DNA from: Panopea generosa
Taxonomy: Eukaryota > Mollusca > Bivalvia > Adapedonta > Hiatellidae
Length of the DNA: 64,000 bases
NCBI GenBank assembly: GCA_029582155.1
Contig: CM055899.1
Location: 82,181,556-82,245,555, forward strand
Direction: 5' to 3'
Positions 35,601-50,410 of this stretch are shown piece by piece. A model generated the notes under the pieces. That model was not told the DNA's origin, did not search any database, and saw only the letters and a list, made by a program, of their open reading frames with translations. How positions within the stretch are numbered: the stretch's first letter is position 1; each line of letters opens with the position of its first letter. Made by a program: the position numbers and the translations under genes.

Positions 35601-38600
35601 TCAAGTGTAGGTTTGAATGACACAAATTCAATTCTATTCAGTGTTTTTGCTCTTGTTACCATATTGCAGTTCTAGTGAAACCAGCTGCTTTTATAGTGTT
35701 GAGGCGAATGACTTGATACTTTGAGTACATGATGGACATTAAGTTACACTGACACATTAATTAATGCAGGGTCATAAATCATGATCTAGTTGCAATTAAC
35801 TCTCTTCCTTGCAAAGCCCATGTTGTTCCGGCTGAGAATAGAATCACTGTTGATCTCTGCAGAGGCGTAGGAATCCTCTGAATGGGTGTCATGTTCATTT
35901 TATCATTTTTTGTCATTCATTATTGTGGTTAAATTACCAACCCCTGTGTGGTTCACGGGGACTATATGAGTGATGGTTAGAATAGGATCACTGTGGCTTA
36001 TGCATGTCGTAAGAAGCAACAATTTGAGTAAAATACTAATAATAGAATTTGTTGAAACTCTGCAGTTCTGCAGGTATCAATGTTCTAGGTTCATTCTGCA
36101 TATTCATTTGTTGATGTTTTTTAGCTCATCTGAGCAGTTTAACATAGGGAAATTTACATTTAAAAATCTTCTTCTGAAGAACTGTCAAATCAAATTGGTT
36201 CATATTTGGTAAAGATTGTGGAGATGAGTGTACTTTGGTATTGTTTAACCTTTATTGTTTAATGAATATATAATTCCTGAAGAGAACCAGTACTACATCA
36301 GCATATTGAAATAAATGATCTTGTCCAGGACACAACACAATGTTCATGTTGGGAGATCAAACCTGTGATCAAATGATCTTTGTTCCAATACTCCACCCAA
36401 CCACTACACAACATGCTCTGCTAATTGATAAAAGTTGATTGTATTTACTTCAAGTTATAAAATTTTAAGCCTATGCAATATAAGGAACTCAGAAAGAGGG
36501 ATGATTATGTTGATCCATTCTAGTATCTGTATCACATGTTTATACATCCTAGTATCTATATCAGATGTTTATACATTATAGTATCTATATCACATGTTTA
36601 TACATTCTAGTATCTATAGCACATGTTTATACATTCTAGCACTTTAGTATCTATATCACATGTTTATACATTCTAGCACTTTAGTATCTATAGCACATGT
36701 TTATACATTCTAGTATCTATATCACATGTTTATACATTCTAGTATCTGTATCAAATGTTGATCCATTCTAGTATCTATATCACATGTTGATACATTCTAG
36801 CACTTTAGTATTTATAACACATGTTGATACATTCTAGTGTCTATATCACATGTTGATACATTCTAGCACTTTAGTATTTATAACACATGTTGATACATTC
36901 TAGTGTCTATAACACATGTTGATACCTTCTAGTATCTATATCACATGTTGATACATTCTAGTATCTATATCACATGTTGATACATTCTAGTATCTATAAC
37001 ACATGTTGATACATTCTAGTATCTTTAACACATGTTGATACATTCTAGTATCTTTAACACATGTTGATACATTCTAGTATCTATATCACATGTTGATACC
37101 TTCTAGTATCTATATCACATGTTGATACATTCTAGTAGCTATATCACATGTTGATACATTCTAGTATCTCAATCACATGTTGATACATTCTAGTATGTAT
37201 AACACATGTTGATACATTCTAGTATCTATATCACATGCTGATACATTCTAGTATCTATATCATATGTTGATACATTCTAGTATCAATATCAAATGTTGAT
37301 CCATTCTAGTATCTATATCACATGTTGATACATTCTAGCACTTTAGTATTTATAACACATGTTGATACATTCTAGTGTCTATAACACATGTTGATACCTT
37401 CTAGTATCTATATCACATGTTGATACATTCTAGTATCTATATCACATGTTGATACATTCTAGTATCTATATCACATGTTTGTACATTCTAGTATCTATAT
37501 CACATGTTGATACATTCTAGTATCTATAACACATGTTGATACATTCTAGTATCTATATCACATGTTGATACATTCTAGTATCAATAACACATGTTGATAC
37601 ATTTTAGTATCTATTACACATGTTGATACATTCTAGTATCTATTACACATGTTTATTCATTCTAGTATGTATAACACATGTTGATACATTCTAGTATCTA
37701 TATCACATGTTGATGCATTCTAGTATCTATATCACATGTTGATACATTCTAGTATCTATATCGCATGTTGATACATTCTAGTATGTAAATCACATGTTGA
37801 TACATTCTAGTATCTATAACACATGTTGATACATTCTAGTATCTATATCACATGTTGATACCTTCTAGTATCTATATCACATGTTGATACATTCTAGTAG
37901 CTTTATCACATGTTGATACATTCTAGTATCTCAATCACATGTTGATACATTCTAGTATCTATATCACATGTTGATACATTCTAGTATCTTTAACACATGT
38001 TGATACATTCTAGCACTTTAGTATCTATAGCACATGTTTATACATTTTAATATCTGTATCACATGTTTATACATTCTAGTATCTATATCACATGTTGATG
38101 AATTCTAGTATCTATATCACATGTTGATACATTCTAGTATCTATATCACATGTTGATACATTCTAGCACTTTAGTATCTATAGCACATGTTTATACATTT
38201 TAATATCTGTATCACATGTTGATACCTTCTAGTATCTATATCACATGTTGATCAATTCTAGTATCTATATCACATGTTGATACATTCTAGTATCTATAAC
38301 ACATGTTGATACATTCTAGTATCTATATCACATGTTGATACATTCTAGTATCTATATCACATGTTGATACATTCTAGTATCTTTAACACATGTTGATACA
38401 TTCTAGTATCTTTAACACATGTTGATACATTCTAGTATCTATATCACATGCTGATACATTCTAGTATCTATATCATATGTTGATACATTCTAGTATCAAT
38501 ATCAAATGTTGATCCATTCTAGTATCTATATCACATGTTGATACATTCTAGCACTTTAGTATTTATAACACATGTTGATACATTCTAGTGTCTATAACAC

Positions 38601-41600
38601 ATGTTGATACCTTCTAGTATCTATATCACATGTTGATACATTCTAGTATCTATATCACATGTTTGTACATTCTAGTATCTATATCACATGTTGATACATT
38701 CTAGTATCTATAACACATGTTGATACATTCTAGTATCTATATCACATGTTGATACATTCTAGTATCAATAACACATGTTGATACATTTTAGTATCTATTA
38801 CACATGTTGATACATTCTAGTATCTATTACACATGTTTATTCATTCTAGTATGTATAACACATGTTAATACATTCTAGTATCTAAATCACATGTTGATGC
38901 ATTCTAGTATCTATATCACATGTTGATACATTCTAGTATTTATATCGCATGTTGATACATTCTAGTATGTAAATCACACGTTGATACATTCTAGTATCTA
39001 TAACACATGTTGATACATTCTAGTATCTATATCTCATGTTGATACCTTCTAGTATCTATATCACATGTTGATACATTCTAGTAGCTTTATCACATGTTGA
39101 TACATTCTAGTATCTCAATCACATGTTGATACATTCTAGTATCTATATCACATGTTGATACATTCTAGTATCTTTAACACATGTTGATACATTCTAGCAC
39201 TTTAGTATCTATAGCACATGTTTATACATTTTAATATCTGTATCACATGTTTATACATTCTATTATCTATATCACATGTTGATCCATTCTAGTATCTATA
39301 TCACATGTTGATACATTCTAGTATCTATATCACATGTTGATACATTCTAGCACTTTAGTATCTATAGCACATGTTTATACATTTTAATATCTGTATCACA
39401 TGTTGATACCTTCTAGTATCTATATCACATGTTGATAAATTCTAGTATCTATATCACATGTTGATACATTCTAGTATCTATAACACATGTTGATACATTC
39501 TAGTATCTATATCACATGTTGATACATTCTAGTATCTTTAACACATGTTGATACATTCTAGTATCTTTAACACATGTTGATACATTCTAGTATCTATATC
39601 ACATGTTGATACCTTCTAGTATCTATATCACATGTTGATACATTCTAGTAGCTATATCACATGTTGATACATTCTAGTATCTCAATTACATGTTGATACA
39701 TTCTAGTATGTATAACACATGTTGATACATTCTAGTATGTATATCACATGCTGATACATTCTAGTATCTATATCATATGTTGATACATTCTAGTATCAAT
39801 ATCAAATGTTGATCCATTCTAGTATCTATATCACATGTTGATACATTCTAGCACTTTAGTATTTATAACACATGTTGATACATTCTAGTGTCTATAACAC
39901 ATGTTGATACCTTCTAGTATCTATATCACATGTTGATACATTCTAGTATCTATATCACATGTTGATACATTCTAGTATCTATATCACATGTTTGTACATT
40001 CTAGTATCTATATCACATGTTGATACATTCTAGTATTTATAACACATGTTGATACATTCTAGTATCTATATCACATGTTGATACATTCTAGTATCAATAA
40101 CACATGTTGATACATTTTAGTATCTATTACACATGTTGATACATTCTAGTATCTATAACACATGTTTATTCATTCTAGTATCTATAACACATGTTTTTTC
40201 ATTCTAGTATCTATATCACATGTTGATGCATTCTAGTATCTTTATCACATGTTGATACATTTTAGTAGCTATATCGCATGTTGATACATTCTAGTATGTA
40301 AATCACATGTTGATTCATTCTAGTATCTATAACACATGTTGATACATTCTAGTATCTATATCACATGTTGATACCTTCTAGTATCTATATCACATGTTGA
40401 TACATTCTAGTAGCTTTATCACATGTTGATACATTCTAGTATCTCAATCACATGTTGATACATTCTAGTATCTATATCACATGTTGATACATTCTAGTAT
40501 CTTTAACACATGTTGATACATTCTAGCACTTTAGTATCTATAGCACATGTTTATACATTTTAATATCTGTATCACATGTTTATACATTCTAGTATCTATA
40601 TCACATGTTGATCCATTCTAGTATCTATATCACATGTTGATACATTCTAGTATCTATATCACATGTTGATACATTCTAGCACTTTAGTATCTATAGCACA
40701 TGTTTATACATTTTAATATCTGTATCACATGTTGATACCTTCTAGTATCTATATCACATGTTGATAAATTCTAGTATCTATATCACATGTTGATACATTC
40801 TAGTATCTATATCACATGTTGATACATTTCAGTATCTATATCACATGTTTATTCATTTTAATATCCATAACACATGTTGATACATTCTAGTATCTATATC
40901 ACATGTTGATTCATTCTAGTATCTATATCACATGTTGATACATTCTAGTATCTATATCACATGTTGATACATTCTAGTATCTGTATCACATGTTGATACA
41001 TTCTAGTATCTATATCACATGTTGATCCATTCTAGTATCTTTAACACATATTGATACATTCTAGTATCTATATCACATGTTTATACATTCTACTATCTAT
41101 ATCACATGTTTATACATTTTAACATCTGTATCACATGTTTATTCATTCTAACATCTATACCACATGTTGATCCATTCTAGTATCTATATCACATGTTGAT
41201 CCATTCTAGTATCTATATCACATGTTGATACATTCTAGTATCTATAACACATGTTGATACATTCTAGTATCTATGTCACATGTTGATACCTTCTAGTATC
41301 TATATCACATGTTGATACATTCTAGTAGCTTTATCACATGTTGATACATTCTAGTATCTCAATCACATGTTGATACATTCTAGTATCTATATCACATGTT
41401 GATACATTCTAGTATCTTTAACACATGTTGATACATTCTAGCACTTTAGTATCTATAGCACATGTTTATACATTTTAATATCTGTATCACATGTTTATAC
41501 ATTCTAGTATCTATATCACATGTTGATGAATTCTAGTATCTATATCACATGTTGATACATTCTAGTATCTATATCACATGTTGATACATTCTAGCACTTT

Positions 41601-44600
41601 AGTATCTATAGCACATGTTTATACATTTTAATATCTGTATCACATGTTGATACCTTCTAGTATCTATATCACATGTTGATAAATTCTAGTATCTATATCA
41701 CATGTTGATACATTCTAGTATCTATATCACATGTTGATACATTTCAGTATCTATATCACATGTTTATTCATTTTAATATCCATAACACATGTTGATACAT
41801 TCTAGTATCTATATCACATGTTGATCCATTCTAGTATCTATATCACATGTTGATACATTATAGTATCTATATCACATGTTGATACATTCTAGTATCTGTA
41901 TCACATGTTGATACATTCTAGTATCTATATCACATGTTGATCCATTCTAGTATCTTTAACACATATTGATACATTCTAGTATTTATATCACATGTTTATA
42001 CATTCTACTATCTATATCACATGTTTATACATTTTAACATCTGTATCACATGTTTATTCATTCTAACATCTATACCACATGTTGATCCATTCTAGTATCT
42101 ATATCACATGTTGATCCATTCTAGTATCTATATCACATGTTGATACATTCTAGTATCTATATCACATGTTGATACATTCTAGTATCTGTATCACATGTTG
42201 ATACATTCTAGTATCTATAACACATGTTGATACATTCTAGTATCAATATCACATGTTGATTCATTCTAGTATCTATAACACATGTTGATATATTCTAGTA
42301 TCTATAACACATGTTGATACATTCTAGTATCTATAACACATGTTGATACATTCTAGTATCTATTACACATGTTGATGCATTTTTGTATTGATTACACATG
42401 TTGATGCATTCTAGTATCTGTATCACATGTTTATTCATTCTAATATCTATAACACATGTTTATTAAATCTAGTATCTATAACACATATTTATACATTCTA
42501 GTATCTATATCACATATTTATACATTCTAGTATCTATATCACATGTTGATACATTCTAGTATCTATATCACATGTTGATACATTCTAGTATCTGTATCAC
42601 ATGTTGATACATTCTAGTATCTATAACACATGTTGATACATTCTAGTATCTATTACACATGTTGATGCATTTTAGTATTTATTACACATGTTGATGCATT
42701 GTAGTATCTATATCACATGTTTATTCATTCTAATATCTATAACACATGTTTATTAAATCTAGTATCTATAACACATGTTTATACATTCTAGTATCTATAT
42801 CACATATTTATACATTCTAGTATCTATATCACATGTTGATACATTCTAGTATCTATAACACATGTTGATACATTCTAGCACTTTAGTATCTATAGCACAT
42901 GTTTATACATTCTAGTATCTATATCTCATGTTTGTACATTCTAGTTCCTGCACACATGTTGATACATTCTAGTATCTATCTCACATGTTGATACATTCTA
43001 GTAGTTATTACACATGTTGATGAATTCTAGTATATATAACACATGTTGATACATTCTAGTATCTATAACACATGTTGATACATTCTAGTATCAATATCAC
43101 ATGTTGATACATTCTAGTATCTATAACACATGTTGATACATTATAGTATCTAAAACACATGTTGATACATTCTAGTATCTATATCACATGTTAATACATT
43201 CTAGTATCTATATCACATGTTGATACATTTTAGTATCTATATCACATGTTGATACATTCTAGTATCTATTACACATGTTGATGCATTTTAGTATTTATTA
43301 CACATGTTGATGCATTCTAGTATCTATATAACATGTTGATGCATTCTAGTATATATATCACATGTTTATTCATTCTAGTATCTATTACACATGTTGATAC
43401 ATTCTAGTATCTGTTACATATGTTGATGCATTTTAGTTTTTATTACACATGTTGATGCATTCTAGCATCTTTATCACCTGTTTATTCATTCTAATATATA
43501 TTACACATGTTGATGCATTCTAGTATCTATTACACATGTTGATACATTTTAGTATCTATTACACATGTTGATGCATTCTAGTATCTATTTTACATGTTGA
43601 TACATTCTAGTATCTAAATCACATGTTGATACATTCTAGTATCTAAATCACATGTTGATGCATTCTAGTATCTATTACACATGTTGATGCATTCTAGTAT
43701 CTATATCACATATTGATACATTCTAGTATCTATTACATGTTGATGCATTCTAGTATCTCAATCACATGTTGATACATTCTAGTATCTATTACACATGTTG
43801 ATGCATTCTAGTATCTATATCACATGTTGATACATTCTAGTATCTATTACACATGTTGATGCATTATAGTATCTATTACACATGTTAATGCATTCTAGTA
43901 TCTATATCACATGTTGATGCATTCTAGTATCTATTACACATGTTGGTGCATTCTAGTATCTATATCACATGTTGATGCATTCTAGTATCTATATCACATG
44001 TTGATACATTTTAGTATCTATTACACATGTTGATGCATTCTAGTATCTATATCACATGTTGATACATTTTAGTATCTGTTACACATGTTGATGCATTCTA
44101 GTATCTATATCACATGTTGATGCATTATAGTATCTATATCACATGTTGATACATTCTAGTATCTATTACACATGTTGATGCATTCTAGTATCTATTACAC
44201 ATGTTGATGCATTCTAGTATCTCTATCACATGTTGATGCATTCTAGTATCTATTACACATGTCGATGCATTCTAGTATGTATATCACATGTTGATACATT
44301 CTAGTATCTATATCACATGTTGATACATTTTAGTATCTATTACACATGTTTATGCATTCTAGTATCTATATCACATGTTGATACATTCTAGTATCTATAT
44401 CACATGTTGATACATTCTAGTATCTATAACACATGATGATACATTGTAGTATCTATATCACATGTTGATACATTCTAGTATCTATTACACATGTTGATGC
44501 ATTCTAGTATCTATATCTCATGTTGATCCATTCTAGTATCTATATCACATGTTGATACATTCTAGTATCTATAACACATGTTGATACATTTTAGTATCTT

Positions 44601-47600
44601 TATCACATGTTGATACATTCTAGTATCTATAACACATGTTGATACATTTTAGTATCTAAATCACATGTTGATACATTCTAGTATATATATCACATGTTGA
44701 TACATTATAGTATCTATATCACATGTTGATACATTTTAGTATCTATATCACATATTGATACATTCTAGTATCTATATCACATGTTGATACATTCAAGTAT
44801 CTATAGCACAGGTTGATACATTCTGGTATCTATATCACATGTTTATTCATTCTAGTATCTATAACACATGTTTATTCATTCTAGTATCTATAACACATGT
44901 TGATCCATTCTAGTATCTATATCACATGTTGATCCATTTAAGTATCTGTATCACATGTTTATTCAATCTAGTATCTATAACACATGTTTATTCATTCTAG
45001 TATCTATAACACATGTTAAAACATTCTTGTATCTATATCACATGTTTATACATTCTAGTATCTTTATCACATGTTGATCCATTTTAGTATCTGTATCACA
45101 TGTTTATTCATTCTAGTATCTATAACACATGTTGATACATTCTAGTATCTATATCACATGTTTATACATTCTAGTATCTATAACACATGTTGATACATTC
45201 TAGTATCTATATCACATGTTTATTCATTCTAGTATCTATAACACATGTTGATATATTCTAGTATCTATAACACATGTTTATTCATTCTAGTATCTATAAC
45301 ACATGTTGAAACATTCTAGTATCTATATCACATGTTTATACATTCTAGTATCTATAACACATGTTGATCCATTCTAGTATCTGTATCACATGTTTATTCA
45401 TTCTAGTATCTATAACACATGTTTATTCATTCTAGTATCTATAACACATGTTGAAACATTATAGTATCTTTATCACATGTTTATACATTCTAGTATCTAT
45501 AACACATGTTGATACATTCTATTATCTATATCACATGTTGATCCGTTATAGTATCTATAACACATGTTGATATAGTTTTGTATCTATATCACATGTTGAT
45601 ACATTCTAGTATCTGTATCACATGTTTATTCATTCTAGTATCTATAACACATGTTGAAACATTCTAGTATCTATATCACATGTTTATACATTCTAGTATC
45701 TATAACACATGTTGATCCATTCTAGTATCTGTATCACATGTTTATTCATTCCTGTATCTATAACACATGTTGATACATTCTAGTATCTATAACACATGTT
45801 TATACATTCTAGTATCTATATCACATGTTGATACATTCTTTTATCTATATCACATATTGATCCATTATAGTATCTATAACACATGTTGATATAGTTTTGT
45901 ATCTATATCACATGTTGATACATTCTAGTATCTATTACACATGTTGATGCATTCTAGTATCTATTACACATGTTGATGCATTCTAGTATCTATATCAAAT
46001 GTTGATGCATTCTAGTATCTATTACACATGTTGGTGCATTCTAGTATCTATATCACATGTTGATGCATTCTAGTATCTATATCACATGTTGATACATTTT
46101 AGTATCTCTTACACATGTTGATGCATTCTAGTATCTATATCACATGTTGATACATTTTAGTATCTATTACACATGTTGATGCATTCTAGTATCTATATCA
46201 CATGTTGATGCATTCTAGTATCTATATCACATGTTGATACATTCTAGTATCTGTTACACATGTTGATGCATTCTAGTATCTATTACACATGTTGATGCAT
46301 TCTAGTATCTATATCACATGTTGATGCATTCTAGTATCTATTACACATGTCGATGCATTCTAGTATGTATATCACATGTTGATACATTCTAGTATCTATA
46401 TCACATGTTGATACATTTTAGTATCTATTACACATGTTGATGCATTCTAGTATCTATATCACATGTTGATACATTCTAGTATCTATATCACATGTTGATA
46501 CATTCTAGTATTTATAACACATGATGATACATTATAGTATCTATATCACATGTTGATACATTCTAGTATCTATTACACATGTTGATACATTATAGTATCT
46601 ATATCACATGTTGATCCATTCTAGTATCTATAATACATGTTGAAACATTTTAATATCTATATCACATGTTAATTCATTGTAGTATCTATAACACATGCTT
46701 ATTCATTCTAGTATCTATAACACATGTTGATCCATTCTAGTATCTGTATCACATGTTTATTCATTCCTGTATCTATAACACATGTTGATACATTCTAGTA
46801 TCTATAACACATGTTGATACATTCTAGTATCTATATCACATGTTTATACATTCTAGTATCTATAACACATGTTGATACATCCTAGTATCTATATCACATG
46901 TTTATTCATTCTAGTATCTATTACACATGTTGATACATTCTAGTATCTATAACACATGTTTATTCATTCTAGTATCTATAACACATGTTGAAACATTCTA
47001 GTATCTATATCACATGTTTATACATTCTAGTATCTATAACACATGTTGATCCATTCTAGTATCTGTATCACATGTTTATTCATTCTAGTATCTATAACAC
47101 ATGTTTATTCATTCTAGTATCTATAACACATGTTGAAACATTATAGTATCTTTATCACATGTTTATACATTCTAGTATCTATAACACATGTTGATACATT
47201 CTATTATTTATATCACATGTTGATCCGTTATAGTATCTATAACACATGTTGATATAGTTTTGTATGTATATCACATGTTGATACATTCTAGTATCTGTAT
47301 CACATGTTTATTCATTCTAGTATCTATAACACATGTTGAAACATTCTAGTATCTATATCACATGTTTATACATTCTAGTATCTATAACACATGTTGATCC
47401 ATTCTAGTATCTGTATCACATATTTATTCATTCCTGTATCTATAACACATGTTGATACATTCTAGTATCTATATCACATGTTTATACATTCTAGTATCTA
47501 TATCACATGTTGATACATTCTATTATCTATATCACATATTGATCCATTATAGTATCTATAACACATGTTGATATAGTTTTGTATCTATATCACATGTTGA

Positions 47601-50074
47601 TACATTCTAGTATCTATTACACATGTTGATGCATTCTAGTATCTATTACACATGTTGATGCATGCTAGTATCTATATCACATGTTGATGCATTCTAGTAT
47701 CTATTACACATGTTAGTGCATTCTAGTATCTATATCACATGTTGATGCATTCTAGTATCTATATCACATGTTGATACATTTTAGTATCTATTACACATGT
47801 TGATGCATTCTAGTATCTATATCACATGTTGATACATTTTAGTATCTATTACACATGTTGATGCATTCTAGTATCTATATCACATGTTGATGCATTCTAG
47901 TATCTATATCACATGTTGAAACATTCTAATATCTATTACACATGTTGATGCATTCTAGTATCTATTACACATACTGATGCATTCTAGTATCTATATCACA
48001 TGTTGATGCATTCTAGTATCTATTACACATGTCGATGCATTCTAGTATGTATATCACATGTTGATACATTCTAGTATCTATATCACATGTTGATACATTC
48101 TAGTATCTATTACACATGTTGATGCATTCTAGTATCTATATCACATGTTGATACATTCTAGTATCTATATCACATGTTGATACATTCTAGTATCTATAAC
48201 ACATGATGATACATTATAGTATCTATATCACATGTTGATACATTCTAGTATCTATTACACATGTTGATGCATTCTAGTATCTATATCACATGTTGATCCA
48301 TTCTAGTATCTATATCACATGTTGATACATTCTAGTATCTATAACACATGTTGATACATTTAGTATCTTTATCACATGTTGATACATTCTAGTATCTATA
48401 ACACATGTTGATACATTTTAGTATCTAAATCACATGTTGATACATTCTAGTATATATATCACATGTTGATACATTATAGTATCTATATCACATGTTGATA
48501 CATTTTAGTATCTATATCACATGTTGATACATTCTAGTAGCTATATCACATGTTGATACATTCAAGTATCTATAGCACAGGTTGATACATTCTGGTATCT
48601 ATATCACATGTTGATTCATTCTAGTATCTATAACACATGTTTATTCATTCTAGTATCTATAACACATGTTGATCCATTCTAGTATCTATATCACATGTTG
48701 ATCCATTTAAGTATCTGTATCACATGTTTATTCAATCTAGTATCTATAACACTTGTTTATTCATTCTAGTATCTATAACACATGTTAAAACATTCTTGTA
48801 TCTATATCACATGTTTATACATTCTAGTATCTTTATCACATGTTGATCCATTTTAGTATCTGTATCACATGTTTATTCATTTTAGTATCTATAACACATG
48901 TTGAAACATTCTAGTATCTATATCACATGTTTATACATTCTAGTATCTATAACACATGTTGATCCATTCTAGTATCTGTATCACATGTTTATTCATTCCT
49001 GTATCTATAACACATGTTGATACATTCTAGTATCTATAACACATGTTGATACATTCTAGTATCTATATCACATGTTTGTACATTCTAGTATCTATATCAC
49101 ATGTTGATACATTCTATTATCTATATCACATATTGATCCATTATAGTATCTATAACACATGTTGATATAGTTTTGTATCTATATCACATGTTGTTACATT
49201 CTAGTATCTATATCACATGTTTATTCATCCAAGTATCAATATCACATGTTGATACATTTTAGTATCTATATCACATGTTGATACATTCTAGTATTTATAA
49301 TACATGTTGAAATATTTTAATATCTATATCACATGTTAATTCATTGTAGTATCTATAACACATGCTTATTCATTCTAGTATCTATATCACATGTTGATAC
49401 ATTCTAGTATCTGTATCACATGTTTATTCATTCTAGTATATATAACATATGTTTATTCATTTGAGTATCTATATCACATGTTGATACATTCTAGTATCTG
49501 TATCACATGTTTATTCATTCTAGTATACATAACATATGTTTATTCATTTGAGTATCTATATCGCATGTTGATACATTCTAGTATGTAAATCACATGTTGA
49601 TACATTCTAGTATCTATATCACATGTTTGTACATTTTATTATCTATATCACATGTTTGTACATTATAGTATCTATATCACATGTTAATACACTCTAGTAT
49701 CTATATCTCATTTTTGTACATTCTAGTATCAATATCACATGTTGATCCATTCTAGAATCTATATCATATATTGATCCATTCTAGTATCTATATCACATGT
49801 TAATACATTCTAGTATCTATATCACATGTTTATACATTGTGTTATCTATATCACATGTTGAACCATTCTAGTATCTATATCACACATTCATCCATTTTAG
49901 TATCTATATCATATATTGATCTATTCTAGTATCTATATCACATGTTAATACATTCTGGTATCTATATCACATGTTGATCCATTGTAGTATCTATATCACA
50001 TGTTAATACATTCTGGTATCTATACCACATGATGATCCATTCTAGTATCTATATCACATGTTTATAAATCCAAG

Positions 50075-50105
<31 letters not shown>

Positions 50106-50375
50106 CATATTCATTCTAGTATCTATATCACATGTTAATTCATTCTAGTATCTATATCACATGTTTATACATTTTAGAATCAATACCACATGTTGATCAA
50201 TTCTAGTATGTATATCACATGTTTATACATTCTAGTAACTGTATCACATGTTTATATATTCTAGTATCACATGTTGATCTATTATTATAGTATATATATA
50301 TATATCACATGTTCAACATTCTAGTATCTGTATCACATGTTTATATATTCTAGTATCACATGTTGATCCATTCTA

Positions 50376-50410
<35 letters not shown>

